Shown here: positions 17,153 through 27,190 of the stretch, one piece after another
Position numbering within the stretch: the stretch's first letter is position 1
How the letters are laid out: each line of letters starts with the position of its first letter
Source: Actinomycetota bacterium
GTDB lineage: Bacteria > Margulisbacteria > Marinamargulisbacteria > GCA-2716485
NCBI GenBank assembly: GCA_002716485.1
Contig: PBBE01000020.1
Span: 1 to 45,903 of the forward strand
Reading direction: 5' to 3'
Length of the DNA stretch: 45,903 nt
The notes under the pieces: model-generated
Told to the model about the DNA's origin: nothing
Databases searched by the model: none
What the model saw: the letters and a program-made list of their open reading frames with translations, nothing else
Translations under genes and position numbers: made by a program

Positions 17153-17828
17153 TCCCCTTGAGAAGGCGATTAAGGATCTGAACGTAATGTTTTTAAATTA
17201 CTGTGCTGAAGTGGAGCAGAATGTGCATTTGGCGGTCCAGTCGTTTATGAAAACAGAGCCTAAGAATATCCAGATTGTGATGGATAAAGATCGGCAAATT
17301 GATCAATTGGAGATTGCAATCGAGGAAGAGTGTTTGCGGATTATGGCTGTTTATCAGCCCTTGGCAAAAGATTTAAGATTTATTGTTGGGATCTTGAAGA
17401 TGAATAATGATTTGGAACGAATTGGTGATTTGGCGGTTAATATTGTTAAAAAGGTCACGGTGTTTTCAGATCGAGATATTCGTTTGTCTGAGTATGGGGG
17501 GGCGTTTTTTCTACCTGAGATGATTCAAAAGTCATTGAATATGTTGAAGAAAAGTTTGGATTCATTTACCCAACAAGACCCTGAGTTGGCAAGAGAAGTT
17601 TGTTTGATTGATGATGAAGTGGATGCGTTGAAGCAAGAAATGAAAGTGTTGGTGTTAAATAAAATGAAAGAATCACCGGAACAGATTAGTACATTGAGTA
17701 GTATTTTGAGGAATTCATATCACTTGGAGCGAATTTCAGATTTGTCGACTAATATTGCAGAAGATGTGATTTATTGGGTGGACGGTGATATTATTCGCCA
17801 TGGAGGCTTTGCTCATTCATCTAGTTAA
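17145..17828 (+). CDS. phoU: Phosphate signalling regulator PhoU
   Basis: A 227-aa all-helical protein with the two tandem PhoU repeats. Each repeat carries the conserved E/DxxxD metal-binding pattern (for example NNDLERIGDLAVNI and SYHLERISDLSTNI). It links PstB to PhoR and keeps the Pho response off when phosphate is plentiful. A strong AAGGAGG site lies at the end of phoR. Its 3' end overlaps arsC by 29 bp, so the next gene is physically locked into the operon. Confidence 0.93.
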   Translation: MSSPLEKAIKDLNVMFLNYCAEVEQNVHLAVQSFMKTEPKNIQIVMDKDRQIDQLEIAIEEECLRIMAVYQPLAKDLRFIVGILKMNNDLERIGDLAVNIVKKVTVFSDRDIRLSEYGGAFFLPEMIQKSLNMLKKSLDSFTQQDPELAREVCLIDDEVDALKQEMKVLVLNKMKESPEQISTLSSILRNSYHLERISDLSTNIAEDVIYWVDGDIIRHGGFAHSSS

Positions 17829-18219
17829 GATACTAATTTTATGTACCGGGAATTCATGTCGTTCTCAAATGGCAGAAGGCATTGTGCGGCACTTGTATTC
17901 GGATCGTTGTGAGGTCTTTAGTGCGGGGAGTCATCCGTCCAGTGTGAATGAGAGTGCGATTTCGGTGATGAATGAAATAGGGATCGATATTTCAGGCCAT
18001 CAGTCTCAAGCGCTTTCATTATTTGAAGGCCAGAGTTTTGATTGGGTGATCACGGTTTGCGATCATGCCAAAGACGCTTGTCCGGTGTTTTTAGGTCAAT
18101 ATCAGCATTTGCATTGGTCTTTTGAGGACCCTGTTGGACTCAGTTTAGATGTGTTTCGTCAGGTCCGTGATTTAATTTATCATAAATTTGAATCTGAGTT
18201 AGGGCGGTATTTGTCATGA
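17800..18219 (+). CDS. arsC: Arsenate reductase ArsC, thioredoxin-coupled (LMW-PTP fold)
   Basis: A 139-aa enzyme that reduces arsenate to arsenite. The phosphatase-type loop CTGNSCRS gives nucleophile C15 and R21 (C-x5-R). C87 and C94 (VCDHAKDACP) are the resolving pair. The spacings C15-C87 (72) and C87-C94 (7) are the same as C10/C82/C89 of plasmid pI258 ArsC, the thioredoxin-dependent type. DPVGLS supplies the catalytic Asp. The start is ATG 17800 inside phoU; a GTG at 17785 is also possible. Its place behind the Pst genes makes sense because arsenate enters through phosphate transporters. It overlaps the aquaporin gene as ATGA. Confidence 0.88.
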   Translation: MEALLIHLVKILILCTGNSCRSQMAEGIVRHLYSDRCEVFSAGSHPSSVNESAISVMNEIGIDISGHQSQALSLFEGQSFDWVITVCDHAKDACPVFLGQYQHLHWSFEDPVGLSLDVFRQVRDLIYHKFESELGRYLS

Positions 18220-18869
18220 GGCGATATATTGCGGAGATGATGGGGACCTTTTTTTTGGTCTTTGCCGGGACTGGGGCCATTATTGCCAATGATATTTTTG
18301 GGGGCAGTATCGGTCATGTCGGAATTTCACTGACCTTTGGCTTGGTGGTGATGGCGGTTATTTATGTGATTGGGGACTTGTCAGGGGCCCATATTAACCC
18401 GGCAGTGAGTCTTGGTTTTTATATGTTGAGGCGTAGCCAGCTCAAAGACACGGTGATGTATGTGTTAAGTCAATGTGTAGGCGCGATTTTAGCGAGTGTG
18501 TTGCTATGCGATGTGTTTCCGACTCATGAAGGGTTAGGTGGGACCCTGCCTTCGGTGTCTATGGGGGGGGCTTTTGTTTATGAATATTTAATGACCTTTT
18601 TATTGATGTTGGTGATTTTGAGTGTGGCCACTGGTGCGAAAGAAAAGGGCTTAATGGCCGGAGTGGCCATTGGTGGTACGGTGGCCTTAGAGGCACTATT
18701 TGCAGGTCCTGTGACGGGCGCGTCGATGAACCCGGCTCGATCTTTAGGTCCGGCATTAGTTTCGGGTGAGCTTGGGCATTTGTGGTTGTATCTAACTGCG
18801 CCTATGTTAGGGGCCATATCGGCGGTGCCCTTGTGTCGATATCTTCATATTCAGGGGTGTTGTCAATAA
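18216..18869 (+). CDS. Aquaporin/MIP channel, likely arsenite-conducting (AqpS-like)
   Basis: A 217-aa six-helix MIP-family channel. Both NPA boxes are present: HINPAVSLG (NPA 61-63) and SMNPARSLGPA (NPA 172-174, followed by the pore Arg 175). Translational overlap with arsC fits AqpS-type systems, where the reductase makes arsenite and an aquaglyceroporin lets it leave by diffusion. No ArsB or Acr3 pump and no ArsR are present in the window. A plain water or glycerol channel is the alternative. Part of this gene (18487-18574) has a decayed second copy 4.7 kb downstream. A run of eight G occurs at 18563-18570. Confidence 0.85.
   Translation: MRRYIAEMMGTFFLVFAGTGAIIANDIFGGSIGHVGISLTFGLVVMAVIYVIGDLSGAHINPAVSLGFYMLRRSQLKDTVMYVLSQCVGAILASVLLCDVFPTHEGLGGTLPSVSMGGAFVYEYLMTFLLMLVILSVATGAKEKGLMAGVAIGGTVALEALFAGPVTGASMNPARSLGPALVSGELGHLWLYLTAPMLGAISAVPLCRYLHIQGCCQ
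18487..18574 (+). repeat. Parent segment of an 88-bp direct repeat (inside aquaporin gene)
   Basis: This part of the aquaporin gene matches 23169-23256 in the same orientation without gaps. About seven of the last 84 bases differ, mostly by transitions. The two copies bracket the fatty-acid/polyketide cassette. Confidence 0.9.
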
Positions 18870-18892
18870 ATAACGATGTACCGTTATTTTTT
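18869..18892 (+). terminator. Putative intrinsic terminator of the phosphate operon
   Basis: AATAACG (18869-18875) and CGTTATT (18882-18888) form a 7-bp stem with a 6-base loop, followed by T residues to 18892. It begins at the aquaporin stop codon. The stem is AT-rich and therefore weak. Its loop contains TGTACCGT, related to the palindrome at 18977, so it may instead or also be an operator. Confidence 0.45.
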
Positions 18893-18970
18893 ATCCTTAT
18901 TTTGTGAGGGTGTACTTTAATTAAATGGGAGTTATTTGCTAGTTTAGAGTACGGTATGTAAAGCTCTTAC

Positions 18971-18999
18971 TTGACAGTACCGGATCGGTACGATATTGT
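18971..18999 (+). promoter_or_regulatory. Promoter with palindromic operator in its spacer (fatty-acid cassette)
   Basis: A perfect -35 box TTGACA (18971-18976) is followed after exactly 17 bp by TATTGT (18994-18999). The spacer holds a perfect 6-bp inverted repeat, GTACCG (18977-18982) and CGGTAC (18986-18991) around GAT. A dimer bound there would block RNA polymerase, so this is a strong repressor-site candidate. The AGTACC half-site recalls FapR and some TetR-type lipid regulators, but the regulator is unknown. A 96-bp leader follows before the ACP gene. Confidence 0.6.
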
Positions 19000-19095
19000 T
19001 TTTATTGTAAATTATTTGTAAGGGCATAGTTAATTCATAAACTTAGATGTTTGTGGCGTAAATATGGTTTTTTTAAAAATTAAAGGAGGATAATA

Positions 19096-19446
19096 ATGAA
19101 TAAAAATGAGTTTCAATTACAGGTGGGTAATCAGGTTCTGCTTTTTATTAAAGGGGTTTTGCAGCTTGATCAAACTCGATTGGAGTCCATTAGTTGGAGT
19201 GAAGATATTAAATCCCAGGTGGGCTTAGACTCATTGCGTGCATTTGATATGATTGTTTATATTCATGAGTCTTTAGGGGTGGACCTTCCAGAGAATATGG
19301 GGCTTGAGTTTGAAATGACAATTAATGGAATTGCATCCTATATTATTAATCAATATGATCTTGAATTAGTGGAGGCTTTTTTAGCAAAAACGGAAGATGA
19401 GGTTTTAGCCTTGATGTCGGATGAAGATGATTTTGATGATCTGTAA
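19096..19446 (+). CDS. Acyl carrier protein-like
   Basis: A 116-aa carrier protein. The motif GLDSLRAFD places the phosphopantetheine attachment Ser at residue 46, and the helices around it (DMIVYIHESLGVDLPEN) fit the ACP fold. It is longer than normal ACP (about 78 aa) because of an acidic C-terminal tail (EDEVLALMSDEDDFDDL). It heads a five-gene cassette and has a strong AAAGGAGG site. The stop overlaps the next start as TAATG. A dedicated carrier for the cassette's product is likely, rather than the housekeeping AcpP. Confidence 0.8.
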   Translation: MNKNEFQLQVGNQVLLFIKGVLQLDQTRLESISWSEDIKSQVGLDSLRAFDMIVYIHESLGVDLPENMGLEFEMTINGIASYIINQYDLELVEAFLAKTEDEVLALMSDEDDFDDL

Positions 19447-19904
19447 TGATGATTATTAAAGAAGATGAAATTAATACATTTATTCCGCATCGTTATCCCT
19501 TTGACTTATTAAGGTCAGTAGAGGTTATTAATCAAAATCAAGGTGTGGGTATTACCAGGCTGCCCAAAAATCATATTTTATTTCAAGGGCATTTTCCTGA
19601 TTTTCCAGTGATTCCAGGTGTATTGCTTATAGAGGCGGCCGCTCAAATATGTGGTGTTATTTGTGCTAAGACTTCTAAAGAAAGTGAGTTGGCTCAAGAT
19701 AAGGTGGGGGTTTTAGCCGGGGTTGACCGATTTAGGGTCACTCACCCGGTTTATCCAGATCAAGAAGTAAAGATTTCTATTAATATTAAACGAAATTTTC
19801 CAACAATATGGACCTGTCAGGCAAAGGGGAGTCTAGATAGTGTGTCTGTTTTTAAAGCGACATTGCTATTATCGGTTTTATCTAAAAAGGATATAGTGTT
19901 ATGA
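19446..19904 (+). CDS. FabZ/FabA-like 3-hydroxyacyl-ACP dehydratase
   Basis: A 152-aa hot-dog-fold dehydratase. The catalytic His15 lies in PHRYPFDLL, and Glu63 in PGVLLIEAAAQ; FQGHFPDFPVIPGV is the family signature. It removes water from 3-hydroxyacyl-ACP to give the trans-2-enoyl form. It overlaps the ACP gene by one base and the ketosynthase gene by four. No enoyl reductase is encoded in the cassette, so double bonds could be kept. Confidence 0.85.
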   Translation: MMIIKEDEINTFIPHRYPFDLLRSVEVINQNQGVGITRLPKNHILFQGHFPDFPVIPGVLLIEAAAQICGVICAKTSKESELAQDKVGVLAGVDRFRVTHPVYPDQEVKISINIKRNFPTIWTCQAKGSLDSVSVFKATLLLSVLSKKDIVL

Positions 19905-21142
19905 GACCTGTTGTGGTAACAGGATATGGGGCGATTACATCGATTGGCTATGACGCTGATTCGTTTTGGCAGTCCCTTTGTGATGGTAAAAGTAAGGTGA
20001 AACCTATTGAGCGTTTTGATGCGTCATTATATCGGAGTTCTTTGGGTTCAGAAGTTGATTGGGATGTCGTGGATGGATTATTTGAAAAGGGCGGGTTTGG
20101 TCCTATTAAAGAAGATGCAACTAAGTTAGCGGTTCTTGCGATTCAAGAGGCGGTGAATCGATCTAATATTGATCTTGATTTATATGGCGATAAGGTTGGC
20201 TGTATGGTGGGGACGTTGTGTTCTAGTGGTAAACAGCAATTGGATAGGTTGCGGGAAATAATGAATGAGGATCCTTTTTTTATGGATTGTTCTTATGATG
20301 ATTTTACGGATGTGTCTTATCAGGCAAATACCATAGCTTCTATTTTTAATATTAAGGGAGTAACTAGTGTGGTGTCGACGGCGTGTGCGTCATCTATAGA
20401 TGCGTATGGGTATGGATTGGATTTAATTCGAGACGGGACTTGTGATGTTGTTGTGGTTGCTGGTGGTGATATTATTGTGGAGTGTGTGCATGCGGGGTTT
20501 AATAGTATTTTTGCAGTTTCGTCATCTTTACCGAGGCCGTTTGATGAGAATCGTTCAGGTATTGTGATTGGTGATGGTGCTGCAGCTATTATTTTAGAGT
20601 CGGAATCTCATGCGCTTCAAAGAGGAGCGCCTATATTTGCGAGAGCCTTGGGTTATGGCGCAAATAATAGTGCATTTAATTTGGTATCACCGACTGATGA
20701 TGGGGTGCCGGAAGCCCTTGCAATGAAAATGGCAATTAAAGATAGCGGATTGTCTCCGGATAGTATTCAGTATGTAATTGCTCATGGGACGGGGACCCCT
20801 AAAAATGATCAAACAGAGTTACTGGCTGTTGATCAGGCATTTGATTTAGAAAAGCGGGTCTCTCCGTTAAGAATTACTTCTAATAAGGCGAATATGGGGC
20901 ATTGTATGGGGGCGGCAGGGGTGATTAGTTTAGTTTCGGCGATTGGGTCTATTAATCATCAACTGATACCGCCAACATCTAATTTGGCTTCTAAGGACCC
21001 ATTATTTGGGGAGTTAGAAAATATTGAGTTGGTGTATGGAGAGTCGTTATCTTGTGAAATTTCAAATATATTGATTAATTCTTTGGGGTTTGCGGGGAAT
21101 AATGCAGTTGCGATTATGGGGGTGTATAATGGAAAAAACTAA
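19901..21142 (+). CDS. Beta-ketoacyl-ACP synthase II-like ketosynthase (KS-alpha)
   Basis: A 413-aa condensing enzyme of the FabF class. The complete Cys-His-His triad is visible: C162 in STACASS, H295 in AHGTGTPKND and H334 in NKANMGHCMGAAG. It should extend acyl-ACP with malonyl-ACP by decarboxylative condensation. Its partner is the KS-like protein encoded directly downstream, with which it overlaps by 14 bp; paired KS genes like this form heterodimers in type II PKS and aryl-polyene systems. It overlaps the dehydratase gene as ATGA. Confidence 0.9.
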   Translation: MRPVVVTGYGAITSIGYDADSFWQSLCDGKSKVKPIERFDASLYRSSLGSEVDWDVVDGLFEKGGFGPIKEDATKLAVLAIQEAVNRSNIDLDLYGDKVGCMVGTLCSSGKQQLDRLREIMNEDPFFMDCSYDDFTDVSYQANTIASIFNIKGVTSVVSTACASSIDAYGYGLDLIRDGTCDVVVVAGGDIIVECVHAGFNSIFAVSSSLPRPFDENRSGIVIGDGAAAIILESESHALQRGAPIFARALGYGANNSAFNLVSPTDDGVPEALAMKMAIKDSGLSPDSIQYVIAHGTGTPKNDQTELLAVDQAFDLEKRVSPLRITSNKANMGHCMGAAGVISLVSAIGSINHQLIPPTSNLASKDPLFGELENIELVYGESLSCEISNILINSLGFAGNNAVAIMGVYNGKN

Positions 21143-22283
21143 GGGGTACGTTTCTGGGTATGGGGTATCGTTGCTTTTGGGAGATGCTTGGAAAGAAGTG
21201 AAGCAGAAAGAGGATCGTGCCCGCTTATACTATTCTAACTATCCAAAGTCGATTCAGGCCCCTACTCAGAGTAGTAAAATTGGGAAAATTAATGACCTTG
21301 ATCCGGTTAAGTATCTTAATAAAGATGCGTTAAAATTAACCAATCGTTTTGTGGCGATGGCGGTGAATGGAGCAGGAGATGCATTAGATCAAGCGGGCTA
21401 TTTGTCTCAATCAGTGAATAGGAAAGAAATTGGTTGTATTGTGGGCTTGTCACGGCCAGAATTTTTATCTTATTCGAAGCTTCTTCATATTTTATTTAAA
21501 CTCAATAAAATTAGCCCTGTTTCGTTTCCTTTATTATCTCGAAATATAGTTTGTGGTCAAATATGTATACAGTTTGGGTTGATGGGGTATGCTCAATCAA
21601 TAGGAAGCTCGTCTGTATCTGGCGCACAATCTATTATTTGGGGGCTTCGTTTGATTCAGAGAAAGAGAATACAAAAGATTTTAGTGGGGGGTGTTGAGAC
21701 CTTATCAATGTTATCGCTGCATCAAAATAAGGTTTTATATGATGAGTATTATAAAGGCCTGAGGGGGGTGTTAGATATAGATGAGTTGGTGCCTTCTGAA
21801 GGGGCTAGTTTTTGTATGCTTGAGTCAGAGGATACGTCAGGTCAGGGTGTTTTTGTTCAAGAGTATATGATTGGGAGGCTTGATTCGAAAAATATGGAGG
21901 AACAATATTCTCGAATTATTCAGCAGTTTTGTGAACAATCCGGTGTTAAGTGGTCGGATATTTCAATGGTTTGTTGTTCTGTTTCTTCTGTTTATTTTCC
22001 TCATGAACAAATTGAATGGGAGGCGTTAAATTTACTTAATCAAAGATTTGATTCTATACCTTTATTAAGTGCGCCAAAGGTGGTGCTTGGAGAGGCAGAG
22101 GCTTGTTTATCTAATCTTCAATTAGTGAATGCATATGAACACCTTGTGAATAGACGAGCTATTGGACAGATTTCGTGGAAGTCATCTGAAAAGGGTGAAG
22201 ATAAGGAAGGCTTAGTGTTGGTCTCTTATTTAGACCGAGCTTTTAATTATGTGCTTTATTGGGTAAAAAAGGAGGTAGGATGA
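21129..22283 (+). CDS. Chain-length-factor-like ketosynthase without catalytic Cys (KS-beta)
   Basis: A 384-aa thiolase-fold protein related to ketosynthases but with no active site. The position of the nucleophilic Cys is Ser (SIGSSSVSGAQSI, about 162). The HGTGT region has become SSVYFPHEQ, and the NKxxxGH region has become PKVVLGEAEACL. This matches chain-length factors, which pair with an active KS and set product length. I chose ATG 21129 because it gives MEKTKGYVSGYG, aligned with KS N-termini; an ATG at 21090 would overlap the previous gene by 53 bp. It ends as ATGA over the ketoreductase start. Confidence 0.78.
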   Translation: MEKTKGYVSGYGVSLLLGDAWKEVKQKEDRARLYYSNYPKSIQAPTQSSKIGKINDLDPVKYLNKDALKLTNRFVAMAVNGAGDALDQAGYLSQSVNRKEIGCIVGLSRPEFLSYSKLLHILFKLNKISPVSFPLLSRNIVCGQICIQFGLMGYAQSIGSSSVSGAQSIIWGLRLIQRKRIQKILVGGVETLSMLSLHQNKVLYDEYYKGLRGVLDIDELVPSEGASFCMLESEDTSGQGVFVQEYMIGRLDSKNMEEQYSRIIQQFCEQSGVKWSDISMVCCSVSSVYFPHEQIEWEALNLLNQRFDSIPLLSAPKVVLGEAEACLSNLQLVNAYEHLVNRRAIGQISWKSSEKGEDKEGLVLVSYLDRAFNYVLYWVKKEVG

Positions 22284-23044
22284 GCATGGGGTTAAAGAAA
22301 GCAGTGTTGATTGTAGGTGGGACAAGTGATATAGGTCAGGCCATTTGTCGCCGATTTTCTCAATCAACTTTGCCGTTGATTATGACTTATCAAAAAAATA
22401 GAAAAGTAGCATTATCAGTTAAAAAGTCATTGAAGCAAGAGGGGCGTCATTGTGAGGTTTTAAGATGTGATATTAGTCATAAAAAGAGTATTAAAACGCT
22501 ATTTTCTAGGATTCGATTGCTTGGTTTTCGTGTTCATGTTTTGGTTATTAATGCTGGAGTTAAGGATGATAAGTTGGCAGTTCAAATGGATGCCCATTCT
22601 TGGAGGTCTGTGATGCGTGTTAATGTGGACGGCGCATTTCACTGTATTCAGGCATGTTTGCCAGGAATGATCGCTAAAAAATCAGGTGCTATTGTTAATG
22701 TGTCTTCTATCGCTGCAATTTCGGGACAGGTTGGCCAAGCTAATTATTGTGCGTCAAAAGGGGCGGTAATTTCATTGACTCGGTCTTTGGCAAGAGAACT
22801 GGGGCCTAAGAATATACGGGTTAATTGTGTGGCGCCGGGTTATGTTGAGTCTGGGATGATACAAGAGTTAAAGGCAGATCCAGATTTGTCAGATTATTTT
22901 AATGGGATTATTTCAACCATGTGTTCTTTGCGTCGGGTAGGGGAGCCAGATGAGATTGCGAATGTTGTCTTTTTTTTAGCATCGAAACAAAGTTCGTATA
23001 TTAATGGGCAAACGATTATTGCGGATGGGGGCATTTTAATGTGA
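22280..23044 (+). CDS. FabG-like 3-ketoacyl-ACP reductase (SDR)
   Basis: A 254-aa short-chain dehydrogenase. The Rossmann cofactor loop is GGTSDIG (13-19), NAG lies at 91-93, and the catalytic Ser143, Tyr156 and Lys160 lie in NVSSIAA and YCASK. The C-terminal GQTIIADGGILM is typical of FabG. It reduces 3-ketoacyl-ACP with NAD(P)H. I took ATG 22280, which overlaps the previous stop as ATGA and has a GGAGGT site at 22271-22276. It is the last gene of the cassette. Confidence 0.88.
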   Translation: MSMGLKKAVLIVGGTSDIGQAICRRFSQSTLPLIMTYQKNRKVALSVKKSLKQEGRHCEVLRCDISHKKSIKTLFSRIRLLGFRVHVLVINAGVKDDKLAVQMDAHSWRSVMRVNVDGAFHCIQACLPGMIAKKSGAIVNVSSIAAISGQVGQANYCASKGAVISLTRSLARELGPKNIRVNCVAPGYVESGMIQELKADPDLSDYFNGIISTMCSLRRVGEPDEIANVVFFLASKQSSYINGQTIIADGGILM

Positions 23045-23499
23045 TAAGAGATGCTGGGGGTTAAGAGGGTTAAAAGGTATATATTAGAGTTTTGTTTGAG
23101 AGTGTGGGCGTCTGGATGAGGGGGTATGGAGTTAAGTAAATTGGCGTTTATGTGAGTGTGATAACTGTTTTTAGCGAGTGTGTTGCTGTGTGATGTGTTT
23201 CCGACTTATGAAGGGTTAGGTGGGACTTTGCCTTCGGTGTCTATTGAGGGGGCTTTCTTGGGCTTATTCATGATGTTCCGCCTGTTCAATTAAGTTTGGT
23301 AAGGTCTTGTTAAGTCCTTTTTTAAGGGAGGCGCTTAAGAGACGTTTAAATAGCCATATAGGGGCTCTTTGATTTATTGTTTATATGTTAATAATAAATA
23401 TATTAACTAATTTTGTGAATCGTATTTAGTATGGCTTTGAATGCCTGTGTTTTAGCGGGTATTGCCCCCCCCCTCTTTTTTTTTAGCTTTTAACCAGGT
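23045..23499. other. 455-bp non-coding gap after the fatty-acid cassette
   Basis: No coding sequence or RNA gene is recognised. It holds the decayed aquaporin fragment (23169-23256) and, near its right end, runs of nine C (23465-23473) and nine T (23476-23484) just past the stop of the minus-strand icd gene. I saw no convincing terminator hairpin. Confidence 0.7.
23169..23256 (+). pseudogene. Aquaporin gene fragment (decayed direct repeat)
   Basis: An 88-bp gap-free copy of aquaporin gene bases 18487-18574, in the same orientation. The last 84 bases show about seven differences. No start codon or flanking aquaporin sequence is present, so it is non-functional. Its position marks the right side of the fatty-acid/polyketide cassette. 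Confidence 0.85.
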
Positions 23500-25803
<2,304 letters not shown>

Positions 25804-25832
25804 TTATTTGAGGGGGTGGTAGGTCACCTGAT

Positions 25833-27182
25833 TTAGATTTTTTTGAGTTGGGTGACACATTCCATATGAAAAGTTTGCGGGAACATATCCACAGGTTGGA
25901 TTTGGGTGGCCTTATAGCCTAGCTCAGCCATGTCTTTGAGGTCTCTTAGCATGGTGTTGGGGTTACAGGATGTATATATGATTTTGTCAGCGCCTACTGC
26001 ACAAATCCGTTTAAGTGCTTTGGGGACCAGGCCTGATCTGGGTGGGTCGACGACGATGGTATTGGCAGTGAACTTGTTGAACTTTAAAATATTTTTGACT
26101 CGCCCTTCATAAAATTTCATGTTTTGGGTTTGGTTGAGGGTCATGTTGGTTTGGGCGTCTTTAATGGCACTGGGGTTTTCTTCGATGCCAATAACGGATT
26201 TGACCTGATCAGATAAGAATATGCCGATGCTACCAGTGCCACAATAGCAGTCGATAAGGGCGTCACTTTTTTGAGGTTCACATGCAGATTTGATTTCATT
26301 ATATAGGGTTTCGGCTAAGATTGAATGGGGTTGGAAAAAGGAGAAGGGGGAGACTTGGTAACGATACTTACCAATGGATTCATAGATGACGGGATCTCCC
26401 CAAATGAGTGAGGTAGATTCATAGTAAGAGCGTTCGTTTTGGTCCATGGTTTGGGCGATATAAATGCTTTTGATTTTGGGGCAGTGCTGTTGAAGTGCTT
26501 GGGCATAGTCATTATAAATTTCGGGATGGGCTTGAGCCGTGACTAAAATGACCATATATGTATCTTGGGTTTTGGAATGACGGATGATGAGGTTTCTTAG
26601 GCAGCCTTTATTTTGGCGGTAGTCCCAGCCGATTAAGGGGCTTTTATCAAAAAATGACTGTGTAAATGTGAGGATGTGATTACTATCAATCGACTGTAAG
26701 TGACAGTGTTTGATGGGTATGACTTGGTCGAATTGGCCTCGTTTTTTAAGGCCCAGGACACAATGTTCGTCTTGTTGGGCAAATGAAAATTCCATTTTGT
26801 TTCGATAGTAAGTGGTGTTTTTAGTGCCTATGATGGGCTTGGGTTCACAGGGCAGTTCAGGGTAGGTGGATTGGATACAGTCGTCTAAAATGGCGGTCTT
26901 GAGTGCCAGTTGGTCGTTATAGTCTACATTGAGAAGTTGGCAGCCGCCACAGTGATTAAAGTGTTGGCATGGGGACTCTTTTTTAAGTGGGGAGGCGCTG
27001 AGCACCTTTTGGGGAAGACCTACGGCATGGGATCGGTATTTTTGGGTGATTTTAATTTGGAGCTTATCTCCTGGTAAGCTGTTGGGAACAAAGACCTTGA
27101 ACTGATTGACTTGGCTGAGTCCCCAGCCTTTATAGACTAATTTTTCGATGCTGACATCATAGTAGTCTCCTTTTCGTATCAT
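25833..27182 (-). CDS. rlmD: 23S rRNA (uracil-5-)-methyltransferase, RlmD/RumA type
   Basis: A 449-aa SAM-dependent RNA methyltransferase. An N-terminal TRAM domain (about 1-60) is followed by a Cys-rich iron-sulfur motif (CQHFNHCGGC, with a later Cys in KHCHLQ). The Rossmann motif is DCYCGTGSIGIFL, the catalytic region is VDPPRSGL, and the nucleophilic Cys sits in YTSCNPNTM. The iron-sulfur Cys set separates it from TrmA. Whether the target is U1939 or another uridine cannot be decided. It begins 8 bp after the glycosidase-like gene and is probably cotranscribed with it. Confidence 0.88.
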   Translation of the reverse strand: MIRKGDYYDVSIEKLVYKGWGLSQVNQFKVFVPNSLPGDKLQIKITQKYRSHAVGLPQKVLSASPLKKESPCQHFNHCGGCQLLNVDYNDQLALKTAILDDCIQSTYPELPCEPKPIIGTKNTTYYRNKMEFSFAQQDEHCVLGLKKRGQFDQVIPIKHCHLQSIDSNHILTFTQSFFDKSPLIGWDYRQNKGCLRNLIIRHSKTQDTYMVILVTAQAHPEIYNDYAQALQQHCPKIKSIYIAQTMDQNERSYYESTSLIWGDPVIYESIGKYRYQVSPFSFFQPHSILAETLYNEIKSACEPQKSDALIDCYCGTGSIGIFLSDQVKSVIGIEENPSAIKDAQTNMTLNQTQNMKFYEGRVKNILKFNKFTANTIVVDPPRSGLVPKALKRICAVGADKIIYTSCNPNTMLRDLKDMAELGYKATQIQPVDMFPQTFHMECVTQLKKI

Positions 27183-27190
27183 GTAGAAAC

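Noticed and set aside
23260-23499. Terminator or small RNA in the gap after the cassette
   Set aside because: Only weak stems were found, and the C and T runs do not form a hairpin with a stem next to them.
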